Numbered from the stretch's first letter, positions 33,566 through 43,432 are shown. The stretch: DNA of 64,000 nt from Streptomyces sp. ADI96-02 (GCF_003846185.1 NZ_ML123034.1:1168727-1232726); one strand, 5' to 3'. Program-made: numbers and translations. The notes: generated by a model not told the origin, from the letters alone.

Positions 33566-34609
33566 CTACGGGGTGATGAGCACCTTGAGCGCGGTGCGCT
33601 CGTCCATCGCCCGGTAGCCGTCCGGCACGCCGTCGAGGGTGACGCTGCGGTCGAAGACGGGGGACGGGTCGATCGTGCCGTCCAGTATGTCGGGCAGCAG
33701 CTCGGGTATGTAGGTGCGCACGGGGGCGACACCGCCGCGCAGGGCGATGTTGCGGCCGAACATCTCCGCCAGGTCCACCCCGGTGGCGCTGCCGTGCGGC
33801 ACGCCGACGTAGCCGACGGCCCCGCCGTCGCGGACGACGCCGAGGGCGGTGCGCATGGACTGCTCGGTGCCGACGGCCTCGATCACGCAGTGCGCGCCCT
33901 CACCGCGGGTCAGCTCGCGTACGGCGGCGAGAGCGGCCTCGCCGCGTTCGGCCACCACGTCGGTGGCGCCGAAGGTGCGGGCGATGTCGGTGCGGGCGGT
34001 GTGCCGGCCCAGCGCGATGATCCGCTCGGCTCCCAGCCGCTTGGCGGCGAGCACCCCGCAGAGCCCGACCGCGCCGTCGCCCACGACCGCCACGGTGCTG
34101 CCCGGCCGGACACCCGCGCCGACGGCCGCGTGGTGCCCGGTGCCCAGCACGTCCGAGAGGGCCAGGAGGGCGGTGAGCAGGCGGTCGTCGGACGCGGCGG
34201 CGGCCGGGAGCCGCACCAGGGTGCCGTCGGCGAACGGGACGCGGACGGCCTCGCCCTGCCCGCCGTCCGAACCGTCCGAGCCCCAGAAGCCGCCCGCGGC
34301 GCAGGAGGTGGTCAGGCCCTCGGCGCAGTAGGCGCAGGTGCCGTCGGACCAGACGAACGGGGCGACGACCAGGTCGCCGGCGGCGAAGCCGTCGACCTCG
34401 GAGCCGGCCTCCTCCACCACGCCGAGGAACTCGTGGCCGATGCGCTGGCCGGGCTGCCTGGCCGATTCGCCGCGGTACGCCCACAGGTCGCTGCCGCAGA
34501 TGCAGGCCCGCAGGACCCGCACCACCGCGTCGGTGGGCTGCTGGACCACCGGGTCGGGCACCTCCCGCACCCGGATGTCGTGGGGAGCGTGGATGACGGT
34601 GGCGCGCAT
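33566..34609 (-). CDS. Zinc-dependent alcohol dehydrogenase family protein
   Basis: A 347-aa MDR-family oxidoreductase. The catalytic zinc ligands are in CICGSD (Cys38) and IGHEF (His59, Glu60), and the structural-zinc lobe has only three cysteines visible (TCAYC...TSC, about 92, 95, 103), the first being replaced. The nucleotide-binding fold is GDGAVGLCGVLAAKRLGAER (about 179-198). The substrate is unknown. ATG 34609 follows AAGGA. It forms a same-strand group with the YhhN and fatty-acid-hydroxylase genes upstream. Confidence 0.92.
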   Translation of the reverse strand: MRATVIHAPHDIRVREVPDPVVQQPTDAVVRVLRACICGSDLWAYRGESARQPGQRIGHEFLGVVEEAGSEVDGFAAGDLVVAPFVWSDGTCAYCAEGLTTSCAAGGFWGSDGSDGGQGEAVRVPFADGTLVRLPAAAASDDRLLTALLALSDVLGTGHHAAVGAGVRPGSTVAVVGDGAVGLCGVLAAKRLGAERIIALGRHTARTDIARTFGATDVVAERGEAALAAVRELTRGEGAHCVIEAVGTEQSMRTALGVVRDGGAVGYVGVPHGSATGVDLAEMFGRNIALRGGVAPVRTYIPELLPDILDGTIDPSPVFDRSVTLDGVPDGYRAMDERTALKVLITP

Positions 34610-34629
34610 ACGTGGGGTCCTTGCCGGTC

Positions 34630-35345
34630 TCAGGTGCGGGTGTCCCCCGCACGGTACGCCCCGCTCCTCCGCGCCCCCGCACTCCCCCCGGCCGCTCTGC
34701 CCGCACCCGCGGCGAGCACCCCGGCGGTCAGCAGCCCCTGGGCCGCGATGTAGGTGAGCATCACCCAGAATCCGGGGGCCGGCAGGCTCGGCCACTCGGC
34801 GATGCCGGTGGCGATGAGGGCGTCGGAGAGCAGGAAGAGACCGCCGCCGACGGCCGCCCGGACGCCGAGGGCGCCGGCCCGCCAGGCCATCGCGGTGAGC
34901 AGCAGGCTGTAGCCGGCCAGCGGGACGCGCAGCTCGCCCGGGAGGTCCGGCCAGATCAGGACGAGGAAGACGGACAGCACCAGGACGTACCCGGCCGCCG
35001 CCGGCAGCGGCGCCCTTCCGCGTCCGGAGAGAAGCAGGTAGCAGAGATGCCCGGCGGCGAAGGAGCCCATCCCGAGCAGGAAGGCCGGATCGCTGTCGAG
35101 CAGGAGCAGGACGTCGCCGCCCCACCCGAACAGCAGGGCGGCGACGAGCAGCCGGGGTGCGCCGCGGACCGCCGCGTATCCGGCGAGCAGCGGCATCAGC
35201 AGCGGCTTGGCGACCAGGTGGGCGGGGTCGTAGCCGGTGATGAGCCCGGCCAGGTCGGCGGCTGCCGCCACGAGGAAGGCGAGGAGCAGCGGGCGGGCGA
35301 AGCGCTCGGCCGTCCGCACGGGGGCGGGGCGGGCCGCCGTGGTGC

Positions 35346-35349
<4 letters not shown>
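34630..35349 (-). CDS. YhhN-family membrane protein (lysoplasmalogenase-like)
   Basis: A 239-aa protein with about eight hydrophobic helices. The YhhN/TMEM86 hallmarks are AKPLLMPLLAGY, LLFGWGGDVLLLLDSDPAFL with its conserved aspartates, GMGSFAAGHLCYLL and FLLSDALIA. Family members hydrolyse lysoplasmalogen ether bonds in animals, while the bacterial role is unclear. Its ATG overlaps by 4 nt the stop of the fatty-acid-hydroxylase gene, and it precedes the alcohol dehydrogenase by 20 bp. The three enzymes could act on related lipids or aldehydes, which is inference. Confidence 0.85.
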
Positions 35350-36266
<917 letters not shown>

Positions 36267-36587
36267 GCGAGCACCGTAGAGCCGCCGGGCGCGGAGGGAT
36301 AGAGGTTGTTACCGACAAGTATGCGAGACGTGGCGTCAGCGGAATTTGGCACTTTCCACCAAGGCGGCTCCGCTCAGGATGTGCGGAGCGCACACCAGGG
36401 GACCGGGACAAACCTCCTTCCGGGCAAGGCAGTTGCCCGGAAGCCGACCCGCCCGGCCGCCCGCGGCCCCAAGGCGGTGCGCAGGGCGGGGAGTTCGCGG
36501 TCGCGCCGGCCGGAGGGCGGCTTCGGGCGCGGTGCGCCGGGCGGCCGGATGGGCCGCTGTCAGTCGCGGCCCGTATTCTCTGTGACC
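36267..36587. other. Divergent intergenic region with a perfect 11-bp hairpin
   Basis: No gene is seen in this 321-bp region between the hydroxylase (minus) and exonuclease (plus) genes. CTTCCGGGCAA (36417-36427) and TTGCCCGGAAG (36433-36443) form a perfect 11-bp stem with loop GGCAG. It lies too far from either stop codon to be an ordinary terminator of these genes, so it may be a regulatory hairpin or operator. The part near 36300-36360 is relatively AT-rich. Confidence 0.55.
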
Positions 36588-37604
36588 ATGCTCGACGACC
36601 GCCAGACAGCCGCACCGTGGCCGGCCGCGTACCCCCAGGGGTACGCGGTCGTCGACGTGGAGACCACCGGGCTCGCCCGCGACGACCGGATCGTGTCCGC
36701 CGCCGTCTACCGGCTCGACGCCCGGGGCGACGTCGAGGACCACTGGTACACGCTGGTCAATCCGGAGCGGGACCCCGGGCCGGTGTGGATCCACGGGCTG
36801 ACCAGCGTCGTCCTGAACGACGCGCCGCTCTTCCCCCAGGTGGCGCGGGAGTTGTCGGCCCGGCTCGCCGGCCGGGTGCTCGTCGCGCACAACGCCGCCT
36901 TCGACTGGTCGATGATCGCCCGCGAGTACGCCCGCGCCTCGGTCGTCGCCCCGGTCGAGCAGCGGCTGTGCACAATCGCGCTCGCCAAGGAGCTCGGGCT
37001 GCCGCTGCCCAACCACAAGCTGGCCTCGCTCGCCGCGCACTTCGGCGTCGAGCAGCAGCAGGCCCACCACGCTCTGGACGACGCCCGGGTGCTGGCCGAG
37101 GCGTTCCGGCCGAGTCTGCACGCGGCGGCCCGGGACGGGGTGCGGCTGCCGCTGCTGGAGTGCCGTCCGCTGACCGAGTGGTCCGACTCGCCGCTCGCGC
37201 CGCGCGTCGGCTACCAGAGCGCGTACCGGTCCACGAGCTGGCGGCCCTCGCGCAAGCGCCCGGCCTGCCCGTATCCGAACCCGGGGCGGTATCAGCGGGA
37301 CGAGCCGCTGATGCAGGGCATGCGGGTGGCGTTCTCCGGCGACACCTCGATCGACCGGGAGCTGTTGGAGGACCGGGCCGTGGAGGCCGGTCTGCACGTG
37401 GCGACGAGCGTGTCCCGGCTCACCAGCCTGCTGGTGACCAACGACCCGGACGCGGCGACGTCCAAGACGCAGAAGGCGAAGGCGTTCGGCACCCCGATCC
37501 TGGAGGAGAGCGCCTTCACCCACCTCCTGCGCGACGTGGCGCCCGCCGCCTCCGGAGGGTCGGCGGCCCTGCCGCACCAGTCCCCCGGCCCGTCCCCGGA
37601 GTGA
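36588..37604 (+). CDS. DnaQ-like 3'-5' exonuclease with C-terminal BRCT domain
   Basis: A 338-aa protein. The DEDDh exonuclease domain is at about 18-185: ExoI VVDVETTG (Asp23, Glu25), ExoII VAHNAAFDW, ExoIII HHALDDARVLAE. After a linker rich in Pro/Arg/Tyr, a BRCT-like domain spans about 244-320 (GMRVAFSGDTSIDRELLEDR, LLVTNDPDAATSKTQKAKAF). The pairing suggests DNA end processing in repair. TATTCT (36574-36579) lies eight bases before ATG 36588, so the transcript may have almost no leader. Confidence 0.9.
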   Translation: MLDDRQTAAPWPAAYPQGYAVVDVETTGLARDDRIVSAAVYRLDARGDVEDHWYTLVNPERDPGPVWIHGLTSVVLNDAPLFPQVARELSARLAGRVLVAHNAAFDWSMIAREYARASVVAPVEQRLCTIALAKELGLPLPNHKLASLAAHFGVEQQQAHHALDDARVLAEAFRPSLHAAARDGVRLPLLECRPLTEWSDSPLAPRVGYQSAYRSTSWRPSRKRPACPYPNPGRYQRDEPLMQGMRVAFSGDTSIDRELLEDRAVEAGLHVATSVSRLTSLLVTNDPDAATSKTQKAKAFGTPILEESAFTHLLRDVAPAASGGSAALPHQSPGPSPE

Positions 37605-37664
37605 ACCGGCCCGGACCGCACCCCTGAGTGCCGCACCCCGTGGCCCCGGTTGTACGGTCATGGG

Positions 37665-38468
37665 GTGTACCGCTTCCTGTTGACCCGGCAGTGGGTGATC
37701 CTCACCCTCCTCGCTCTCGTACTGATCCCGACGATGATCGAGCTGGGCTTCTGGCAGCTCCACCGGCACCAGAAGCGGGTCGCGCAGAACACCCTGATCT
37801 CGCAGAACCTCAAGGCCCGCCCGGAGCCGGTCACCGACCTGACCTCGCCCGGCCACACCGTGCCGCGCGCCGACTACTGGCGGGCGGTCACGGCCACGGG
37901 GACGTTCGACACCGAGCACGAGGTCGTCGTGCGCCGCCGCACCGCGCAGGACGAACGGATCGGCGTCCACGTCCTGACCCCGCTGGACCTGAAGGGCGGC
38001 GGCACCGTCCTGGTCAACCGGGGCTGGGTCCCCGCCGCGCCGAACCAGACGGACTTCCCCGACGTGCCGGCCGCTCCGCGCGGCGAAGTGACCGTCACCG
38101 GCCGCCTCAAGGCGGACGAGACGACCGGCAGCAGCGGCATCAAGGACCTCGCGGGGCTGCCGGACCGGCAGGTGATGCTGATCAACAGCACGCAGCAGTC
38201 CGCGCTGCTCTCCCGGCCCGTCCTCGGCGGGTACATCGAGCAGACGGATCCGGAGCCGTCGGGCGGCCTGCCCGAGCAGATCGCCTCCCCCGACGACGGC
38301 TCGATCGGCGCCCATATGGCGTACGCCGTGCAGTGGTGGCTGTTCACCGCCGCGGTCCCCGTCGGCTGGGTGATCCTCGTACGCCGCGAGAAGCGCGACC
38401 GCGCGGAGGCGGCGGCCGTGCGCCGGGACGCCGAAGCGCCCAGGCGGCCCGAACCGGCGAGCGCCTGA
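37665..38468 (+). CDS. SURF1-family cytochrome oxidase assembly protein
   Basis: A 267-aa SURF1 protein: N-terminal helix (QWVILTLLALVLIPTMIELG) followed by GFWQLHRH, a central extracytoplasmic domain (YWRAVTATGTFD, VLTPLDLKGGGTVLVNRGWV), and a C-terminal helix (YAVQWWLFTAAVPVGWVILV) with the conserved AYAVQWW. It helps insert haem into cytochrome c oxidase. The tail is charged and Ala-rich. GTG 37665 lies six bases after TACGGT (37653-37658): leaderless. Confidence 0.93.
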   Translation: MYRFLLTRQWVILTLLALVLIPTMIELGFWQLHRHQKRVAQNTLISQNLKARPEPVTDLTSPGHTVPRADYWRAVTATGTFDTEHEVVVRRRTAQDERIGVHVLTPLDLKGGGTVLVNRGWVPAAPNQTDFPDVPAAPRGEVTVTGRLKADETTGSSGIKDLAGLPDRQVMLINSTQQSALLSRPVLGGYIEQTDPEPSGGLPEQIASPDDGSIGAHMAYAVQWWLFTAAVPVGWVILVRREKRDRAEAAAVRRDAEAPRRPEPASA

Positions 38469-38528
38469 GGCGTCCCGCACACCCGCCGGCCTGCTTAACA
38501 AGCGTCAGGTTCGGGAACACGCCTCAGC

Positions 38529-40322
38529 GTGACCCCACGCATCGAGGACTACGCCCTGATCGGCGATCTCCAGACCGCCGCCCTCGTCGGCAGGAACGGC
38601 TCCGTCGACTGGCTCTGCCTGCCCCGCTTCGACTCCGGAGCCTGCTTCGCCGCCCTGCTGGGCACCGAGGAGAACGGCCAGTGGAGGATCGCGCCCAAGG
38701 GCGCCGACGTGTCGGACACCTGCACCCGGCGCGCCTACGCGGGTGACTCCCTGGTCCTGGAGACGTGGTGGGAGACGCGGACCGGCACGGTCAAGGTCAT
38801 CGACTTCATGCCGCAGCGCGACAAGTCGCCCGACGTGATGCGGATCATCGAGGGCGTCAGCGGCACGGTGGACATGAGCTCCGTCCTGCGGCTGCGCTTC
38901 GACTTCGGCTCGGTGGTGCCGTGGGTGCGGCGTTCGCACGGCCACCGGGTCGCGGTCGCGGGGCCCGACTCCGTCTGGCTGCGCAGCGAGCCGCCGGTCA
39001 AGACATGGGGCCAGCAGTTCAGCACCTGCTCCGCCTTCGCCGTCTCCGCGGGCGAGAGCGTGGCCTTCGCGCTCACCTGGCATCCCTCGCACTCGGAGCG
39101 CCCCAAGCTGATCGACCCGCACAAGGCCCTCAAGCACACGCTGCACGACTGGGCGAAGTGGACGGAGAAGTGCACCTACCGGGGCCCCCACCGCGAGGCG
39201 GTCATCCGCTCGCTGATCACCCTGAAGGCCCTCACCTACGCTCCGACCGGAGGCATCGTGGCGGCCCTGACCACCTCGCTGCCCGAGGAGATCGGAGGCG
39301 TACGCAACTGGGACTACCGCTTCTGCTGGCTGCGGGACGCCACCCTGACCCTCGGCGCGCTGCTCTCGGCGGGCTACCTGGACGAGGCGGCGGCGTGGCG
39401 GGACTGGCTGCTGCGGGCCGTCGCCGGAGACCCCGCCGACCTCCAGATCATGTACGGGCTGGCCGGGGAGCGCAGGCTCCCGGAGATGGAGCTGCCCTGG
39501 CTCCCCGGCTACGAGAACTCCCGGCCGGTCCGCATCGGCAACGCGGCGGTCCGCCAGCGCCAGCTGGACGTGTACGGCGAAGTGATCGACGCCCTGCGGC
39601 TGGCCCGGGACACCGGAATGGACGACAAGCCGCACGCCTGGAACCTCCAGCTGAGCCTGCTCGGCTTCCTGGAGTCGAGCTGGCGGGAGCCGGACGAGGG
39701 CATCTGGGAGATCCGGGGCGCGCGACGGCACTTCGTGCACTCCAAGGTGATGGCCTGGGTCGCCGCCGACCGGGCCGTGCGCTCGCTGGAGGACGACCCG
39801 TCGCTGCCGGGCGACGCGGACCGCTGGCGGGCCATGCGCGACGCGGTGCACGCGGAGGTGTGCGAGAAGGGGTTCGACGCGGAGCGCAACACCTTCACCC
39901 AGTCCTACGGATCGCGGGAGCTGGACGCCTCCACGCTCCTCATCGTGCGCACCGGCTTCCTCCCGCCCGACGACCCGCGGGTCGTCGGGACGGTCGACGC
40001 GGTGCGCGACGAACTGGACGGAGGCGGCCTGGTCCGCCGCTACAGCACCGAGGGCGAATCCGTCGACGGGCTGCCGGGCGACGAGGGCTCGTTCATCGTC
40101 TGCTCGTTCTGGCTGGCCGACGCCCTGCTCCACACCGGGCGACGGGCGGAGGCGGAGGCGATGTTCGAGCGGCTGCTGGAGCTGCGCAACGACGTGGGGC
40201 TGCTGGCCGAGGAGTACGACATCGGCGCACGGCGGCAGCTCGGCAACTTCCCCCAGGCGTTCAGCCACATCGGCCTGGTGAACACGGCGGTGGCCCTCGC
40301 CGGGGAGGACGCGGCAGGATAG
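38529..40322 (+). CDS. Glycoside hydrolase family 15 protein (trehalase-like)
   Basis: A 597-aa cytoplasmic GH15 enzyme. The N-terminal beta domain has IEDYALIGDLQTAALVGRNG and SVDWLCLPRFDSGACFAALL, followed by the (alpha/alpha)6 catalytic domain with RNWDYRFCWLRDATLTLGAL, the acid Glu in SLPEEIGG, and the C-terminal LLAEEYD block. The same architecture occurs in mycobacterial trehalases, so trehalose hydrolysis is likely, though other glucosides are possible. GTG 38529 is the first in-frame start. The next gene begins 4 bp downstream. Confidence 0.92.
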   Translation: MTPRIEDYALIGDLQTAALVGRNGSVDWLCLPRFDSGACFAALLGTEENGQWRIAPKGADVSDTCTRRAYAGDSLVLETWWETRTGTVKVIDFMPQRDKSPDVMRIIEGVSGTVDMSSVLRLRFDFGSVVPWVRRSHGHRVAVAGPDSVWLRSEPPVKTWGQQFSTCSAFAVSAGESVAFALTWHPSHSERPKLIDPHKALKHTLHDWAKWTEKCTYRGPHREAVIRSLITLKALTYAPTGGIVAALTTSLPEEIGGVRNWDYRFCWLRDATLTLGALLSAGYLDEAAAWRDWLLRAVAGDPADLQIMYGLAGERRLPEMELPWLPGYENSRPVRIGNAAVRQRQLDVYGEVIDALRLARDTGMDDKPHAWNLQLSLLGFLESSWREPDEGIWEIRGARRHFVHSKVMAWVAADRAVRSLEDDPSLPGDADRWRAMRDAVHAEVCEKGFDAERNTFTQSYGSRELDASTLLIVRTGFLPPDDPRVVGTVDAVRDELDGGGLVRRYSTEGESVDGLPGDEGSFIVCSFWLADALLHTGRRAEAEAMFERLLELRNDVGLLAEEYDIGARRQLGNFPQAFSHIGLVNTAVALAGEDAAG

Positions 40323-40326
40323 GGCC

Positions 40327-41082
40327 ATGGATCTTGGACTGAAGGACCGCGTGTACATCGTCACCGGCGCCACCCGGGGGCTCGGCAACGCCACGGCGCA
40401 CGCCCTGGCCGCCGACGGCGCGAAGGTGGTCATCACGGGCCGGGACGAGGAGAGCGCCCGGGAGGCCGCGGCGGAGGTGGGGCCGGACGCCGTCGGGCTC
40501 GCGGCCGACAACGCCGATCCGGGCGCGGCCCAGCGCCTGGTCGACGAGGCGCGCGACCGCTTCGGGCGGCTCGACGGCATCCTCATCAGCGTCGGCGGTC
40601 CCCCGCCCGGCTTCCTCGCGGACAACACGGACGACCAGTGGCAGACGGCGTTCGAGACGGTGTTCCTCGGAGCGGTCCGGCTCGCCCGGACGACGGCCGC
40701 CGCGCTCGGCGAGGGCGGCGTCATCGGCTTCGTCCTGTCCGGGTCGGTCCACGAGCCGATCCCGGGGCTGACCATCTCCAACGGGCTGCGTCCCGGCCTC
40801 GCCGGTTTCGCCAAGTCGCTCGCCGACGAGCTCGGCCCGCGCGGCATCCGGGTCGTCGGGGTGCTGCCCGCCCGGATCGACACCGACCGGGTCCGCGAGC
40901 TGGACGCGCTGTCGGGCGACGCCGAGGCGGCCCGCACCGCCGGCGAGGCGCGCATCCCGCTGCGGCGCTACGGAACGCCGGAGGAGTTCGGGAAGACCGC
41001 GGCCTTCCTGCTCTCCCCCGCGGCCTCCTACCTGACGGGCCTCATGGTGCCGGTCGACGGCGGTTCGCGCCGGGGCTTCTGA
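40327..41082 (+). CDS. Short-chain dehydrogenase/reductase
   Basis: A 251-aa SDR: cofactor motif VTGATRGLG at about 12-20, the usual NNAG replaced by SVGGPPPG, FVLSGSV for the catalytic Ser region, and the C-terminal ASYLTGLMVPVDGGSRRGF. The canonical YxxxK is not evident at its expected place (ISNGLRPGLAGFAKSLADEL), where Tyr appears replaced by Asn. Activity may therefore be altered. It is translated right after the GH15 gene, separated by 4 bp. The substrate is unknown. Confidence 0.88.
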   Translation: MDLGLKDRVYIVTGATRGLGNATAHALAADGAKVVITGRDEESAREAAAEVGPDAVGLAADNADPGAAQRLVDEARDRFGRLDGILISVGGPPPGFLADNTDDQWQTAFETVFLGAVRLARTTAAALGEGGVIGFVLSGSVHEPIPGLTISNGLRPGLAGFAKSLADELGPRGIRVVGVLPARIDTDRVRELDALSGDAEAARTAGEARIPLRRYGTPEEFGKTAAFLLSPAASYLTGLMVPVDGGSRRGF

Positions 41083-41115
41083 CGCCGCGGGAGCACACCG
41101 CCGTCCCTCGGCCCG

Positions 41116-41703
41116 TCAGGACACCCGCTCCGCGCGGTGCTTGACGGCCTTGAGGCGGACCTCGGCCGGCAGCGACTCCAGACCGGCCGAGGTCCGCGCG
41201 TGCGTCAGCGCTCCGTCGGCCAGGGCGCCCAGCGTCGCCTTTGGCGCGGCGTGCGGCTCCATCAGGAGGCGGACCCGGGTGCGGGGCGCGGTGCGGCGGC
41301 CGGTCAGGGCCACCTGGGCGCGGGCCACCCCGTCGAGCGCGCCGGCCTCGTCGGCGAGCGCGTCCTCCAGGGCCCGGCCGCGCAGCACGGCTCCCTCGCC
41401 GTCGCCGCTGTCCACCAGCACCTCGGCGAGGCGACCGCGCCGCAGCTGGGCGAGGAACCACCACAGGGCGAGGACGACCAGCACCGCGAGCACCGCGATG
41501 ACCGTCGGCCACCACCAGCCGTCGTCGCGCCAGCGTTGCCGGGAGGAGGTGCTGAGCAGCACGTCCCCCTTGCCGTCCCAGGGCCACCAGGACGGCACGG
41601 AGGCGCCGACGGAGACGGCCAGCACCGCTCCGCCGACGACGACCAGGATCAGCCCGCCCAGGCACAGCAGGGCCCGGTTGACGGTGGAGCGCATGCCGCT
41701 CAT
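41116..41703 (-). CDS. AmaP-like alkaline-shock membrane anchor protein
   Basis: A 195-aa protein with two N-terminal helices (ALLCLGGLILVVVGGAVLAV and WPTVIAVLAVLVVLALWWFL) and a cytoplasmic Asp23-like domain (about 95-195). This is the layout of AmaP, which tethers Asp23 to the membrane in Gram-positives. Its ATG overlaps the DUF6286 stop by 4 nt. It is the last gene of a five-gene minus-strand cluster (41116-43432) that carries two Asp23 proteins. Confidence 0.85.
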   Translation of the reverse strand: MSGMRSTVNRALLCLGGLILVVVGGAVLAVSVGASVPSWWPWDGKGDVLLSTSSRQRWRDDGWWWPTVIAVLAVLVVLALWWFLAQLRRGRLAEVLVDSGDGEGAVLRGRALEDALADEAGALDGVARAQVALTGRRTAPRTRVRLLMEPHAAPKATLGALADGALTHARTSAGLESLPAEVRLKAVKHRAERVS

Positions 41704-42383
41704 CCCTTCTTCGCGGGACGGTGGACCTGGACGGAGAGGCCGGGCGGCTTCGCCAGCCCCAGTTCCCCGACGGCCGTCCCCAGCGTGGTGTCCAGATCGG
41801 CCCGTACCTCGTCGAGTTCCCGGAAGTGCGACAGGGCCTTCACCTTCGCCTTGCGGCGGCCCATCCTGACCCGGACGGACTGCACGCCGGGCACTTCCAC
41901 GGCCCGGTCCCGCAGGACCAGCGCCGCCGCCGTACGGTCGAGTCCGGCGCGTACGCCCGTACGGTCGCGGCGCATGGGCAGCAGGTCGCGCAGGCCGGGG
42001 GTGAGGGCGAGCAGGATCAGCCAGAGGCCGATCGCCGCGGCGACGGCGGCCCCGACGATCACCGCGACGGAGTCCAGGCGGTGGTCGGCGAGCCCTTCGG
42101 CGAGCGAGCGGCGCCACTGCATGGCCGGATGGCCGGCCCGCACGGCGGCGATGTCGTAGAGCAGCAGTCCGGCGGCGCCCAGGAGCACCAGGGCCAGCAG
42201 GGCGGCCGGGACGCGCCGCGCGGACCAGAAGCGGCCCGCCCGTCCGTCGGCGCGGTCGAGCGTGGGGACCGCGGTGTTCGCTCCGGACGGCGCGTCGCCG
42301 TCCGGAGCGCGCGCGTCGTCGCCGCCCCGGTCCACCGCGGGCATGCGCCGGGTGGAGCCGGTCGGTTCGCCCGGTCCGGTCAT
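41700..42383 (-). CDS. DUF6286 membrane protein of the Asp23 cluster
   Basis: A 227-aa protein. A disordered Asp/Gly/Ala-rich N-terminus is followed by two helices (VPAALLALVLLGAAGLLLYD and VIVGAAVAAAIGLWLILLAL), then a C-terminal domain with RTAAALVLRDRAVEVPGVQS and RVRMGRRKAKVKALSHF that resembles the Asp23 fold. ATG 42383 overlaps the upstream Asp23 stop (ATGA), and its own stop overlaps the AmaP start. It probably forms part of a membrane-bound alkaline-shock complex. Confidence 0.82.
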   Translation of the reverse strand: MTGPGEPTGSTRRMPAVDRGGDDARAPDGDAPSGANTAVPTLDRADGRAGRFWSARRVPAALLALVLLGAAGLLLYDIAAVRAGHPAMQWRRSLAEGLADHRLDSVAVIVGAAVAAAIGLWLILLALTPGLRDLLPMRRDRTGVRAGLDRTAAALVLRDRAVEVPGVQSVRVRMGRRKAKVKALSHFRELDEVRADLDTTLGTAVGELGLAKPPGLSVQVHRPAKKG

Positions 42384-42733
42384 CGGATCCCCCCCTGTGC
42401 GGCTGCCACGGCTCCCACCGCGTGTAGTCGTTCGACCTGGACGGCCACCTCGGGCACCTCCATGCCCGCCAGCGCCTCGACCCGCTGGACGACGCGGCGG
42501 CGCACGGCCCCGCACTGCCTCCCGACGTCCGAGGGGTAGCCGAGCTCCAGGCTGACCCGCACCCGGGCGGAGTCGCGGTGCACGGTGACCGTGGCCCGCG
42601 GCGACGCGCCGTCCGCGGGCGGTTCGGCGACGGCTTCCTTCGCCGCCTGGGCGGCGATCTTGGCGACGACCCGGTCGGCGATCCGGGTCTCGCCCCGCTC
42701 GGCGGGAGCGACCCGCCCGGTCACCGGCGTCAC
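42380..42733 (-). CDS. Asp23/Gls24 family envelope stress protein
   Basis: A 117-aa Asp23-domain protein: RIADRVVAKIAAQAAKEAV, then VTVHRDSARVRVSLELGYPS, and MEVPEVAVQVERLH. The GTG at 42733 overlaps the preceding small membrane protein's stop as GTGA, which decides this start over the GTG at 42724 and over the long upstream extension of the frame. It is cytoplasmic, probably membrane-recruited by the AmaP-like partner. Confidence 0.82.
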   Translation of the reverse strand: MTPVTGRVAPAERGETRIADRVVAKIAAQAAKEAVAEPPADGASPRATVTVHRDSARVRVSLELGYPSDVGRQCGAVRRRVVQRVEALAGMEVPEVAVQVERLHAVGAVAAAQGGIR

Positions 42734-42921
42734 CGTCGCCGGTCGCCGCGCTCGCGACTGCGGAAGTAGTCGCCGGGTTCGAGGTCGCCGTCGAGGAACC
42801 GGCCGGCGATGAAGCCGACCGCGCCCAGCGCAGCCACCAGGAGGAAAGCTCCGAACCCGCCGAAGTACCCGGCGAATCCGAGCGCCATGCCGGCCAACAG
42901 GCCGGCCACAGCCATGCTCAT
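42730..42921 (-). CDS. Small two-helix membrane protein (DUF2273-like)
   Basis: A 63-aa protein with two adjacent helices (AVAGLLAGMALGFAGYFG and AFLLVAALGAVGFIAGRFL) and a charged tail (GDLEPGDYFRSRERGDRRR). DUF2273-type small proteins commonly accompany Asp23 genes. Its stop overlaps the next Asp23 start by 4 nt. It lies 34 bp after the first Asp23 gene of the cluster. Confidence 0.8.
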   Translation of the reverse strand: MSMAVAGLLAGMALGFAGYFGGFGAFLLVAALGAVGFIAGRFLDGDLEPGDYFRSRERGDRRR

Positions 42922-42955
42922 CGTGACTCCTCAACTGCCGTCGGAGAAGCGGGCA

Positions 42956-43432
42956 TTACTGGACGCGCTGCTCGTCGTCGCCGTCGTCGTCGTCCTCGTC
43001 GGGCAGCTTGACGTCGCTGACGGCGATGTTGACCTCGACGACTTCGAGGCCGGTCATGCGCTCGACCGCCGCGATGACGTTCTCCCGTACGTCGCGGGCC
43101 ACGTCGGTGATCGACACGCCGTAGTCGACCACGATCTCCAGGTCGAGGGCGGTCTGCGACTCGCCGACCTCTGCCTTCACTCCGCGCGAGACGGACTTGC
43201 CGCCGCCCGGTACCCGGTCGCGGACCGCGCCGAACGTCCGCGACATGCCGCTGCCCATCGCGTGGACGCCGACGACGTCGCGGGCGGCCAGTCCGGCGAT
43301 CTTCTCGACGACGCCGTCGGCGATCGTGGTGCGACCGCGGCTTCCGGGATCGCCGCCGCCCCTCTTGGCCAGCGGGCTCTTGCCCCGCTCGCCGCCGTTG
43401 TCGGGGTTGCGCTGGGGGGAGGTCTCCGTCAT
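42956..43432 (-). CDS. Asp23/Gls24 family envelope stress protein
   Basis: A 158-aa protein, first in the alkaline-shock cluster. A hydrophilic N-terminus (about 1-33) is followed by the Asp23 domain: TTIADGVVEKIAGLAARDVV, GVHAMGSGMSR, ALDLEIVVDYGVSITDVARD, NVIAAVERMTGLEVVEVNIA. The acidic tail DEDDDDGDDE is encoded by a GTC-type repeat near 42980. ATG 43432 starts the five-gene unit, and the promoter must lie in the 95 bp shared with the divergent gene at 43528. Confidence 0.9.
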   Translation of the reverse strand: MTETSPQRNPDNGGERGKSPLAKRGGGDPGSRGRTTIADGVVEKIAGLAARDVVGVHAMGSGMSRTFGAVRDRVPGGGKSVSRGVKAEVGESQTALDLEIVVDYGVSITDVARDVRENVIAAVERMTGLEVVEVNIAVSDVKLPDEDDDDGDDEQRVQ

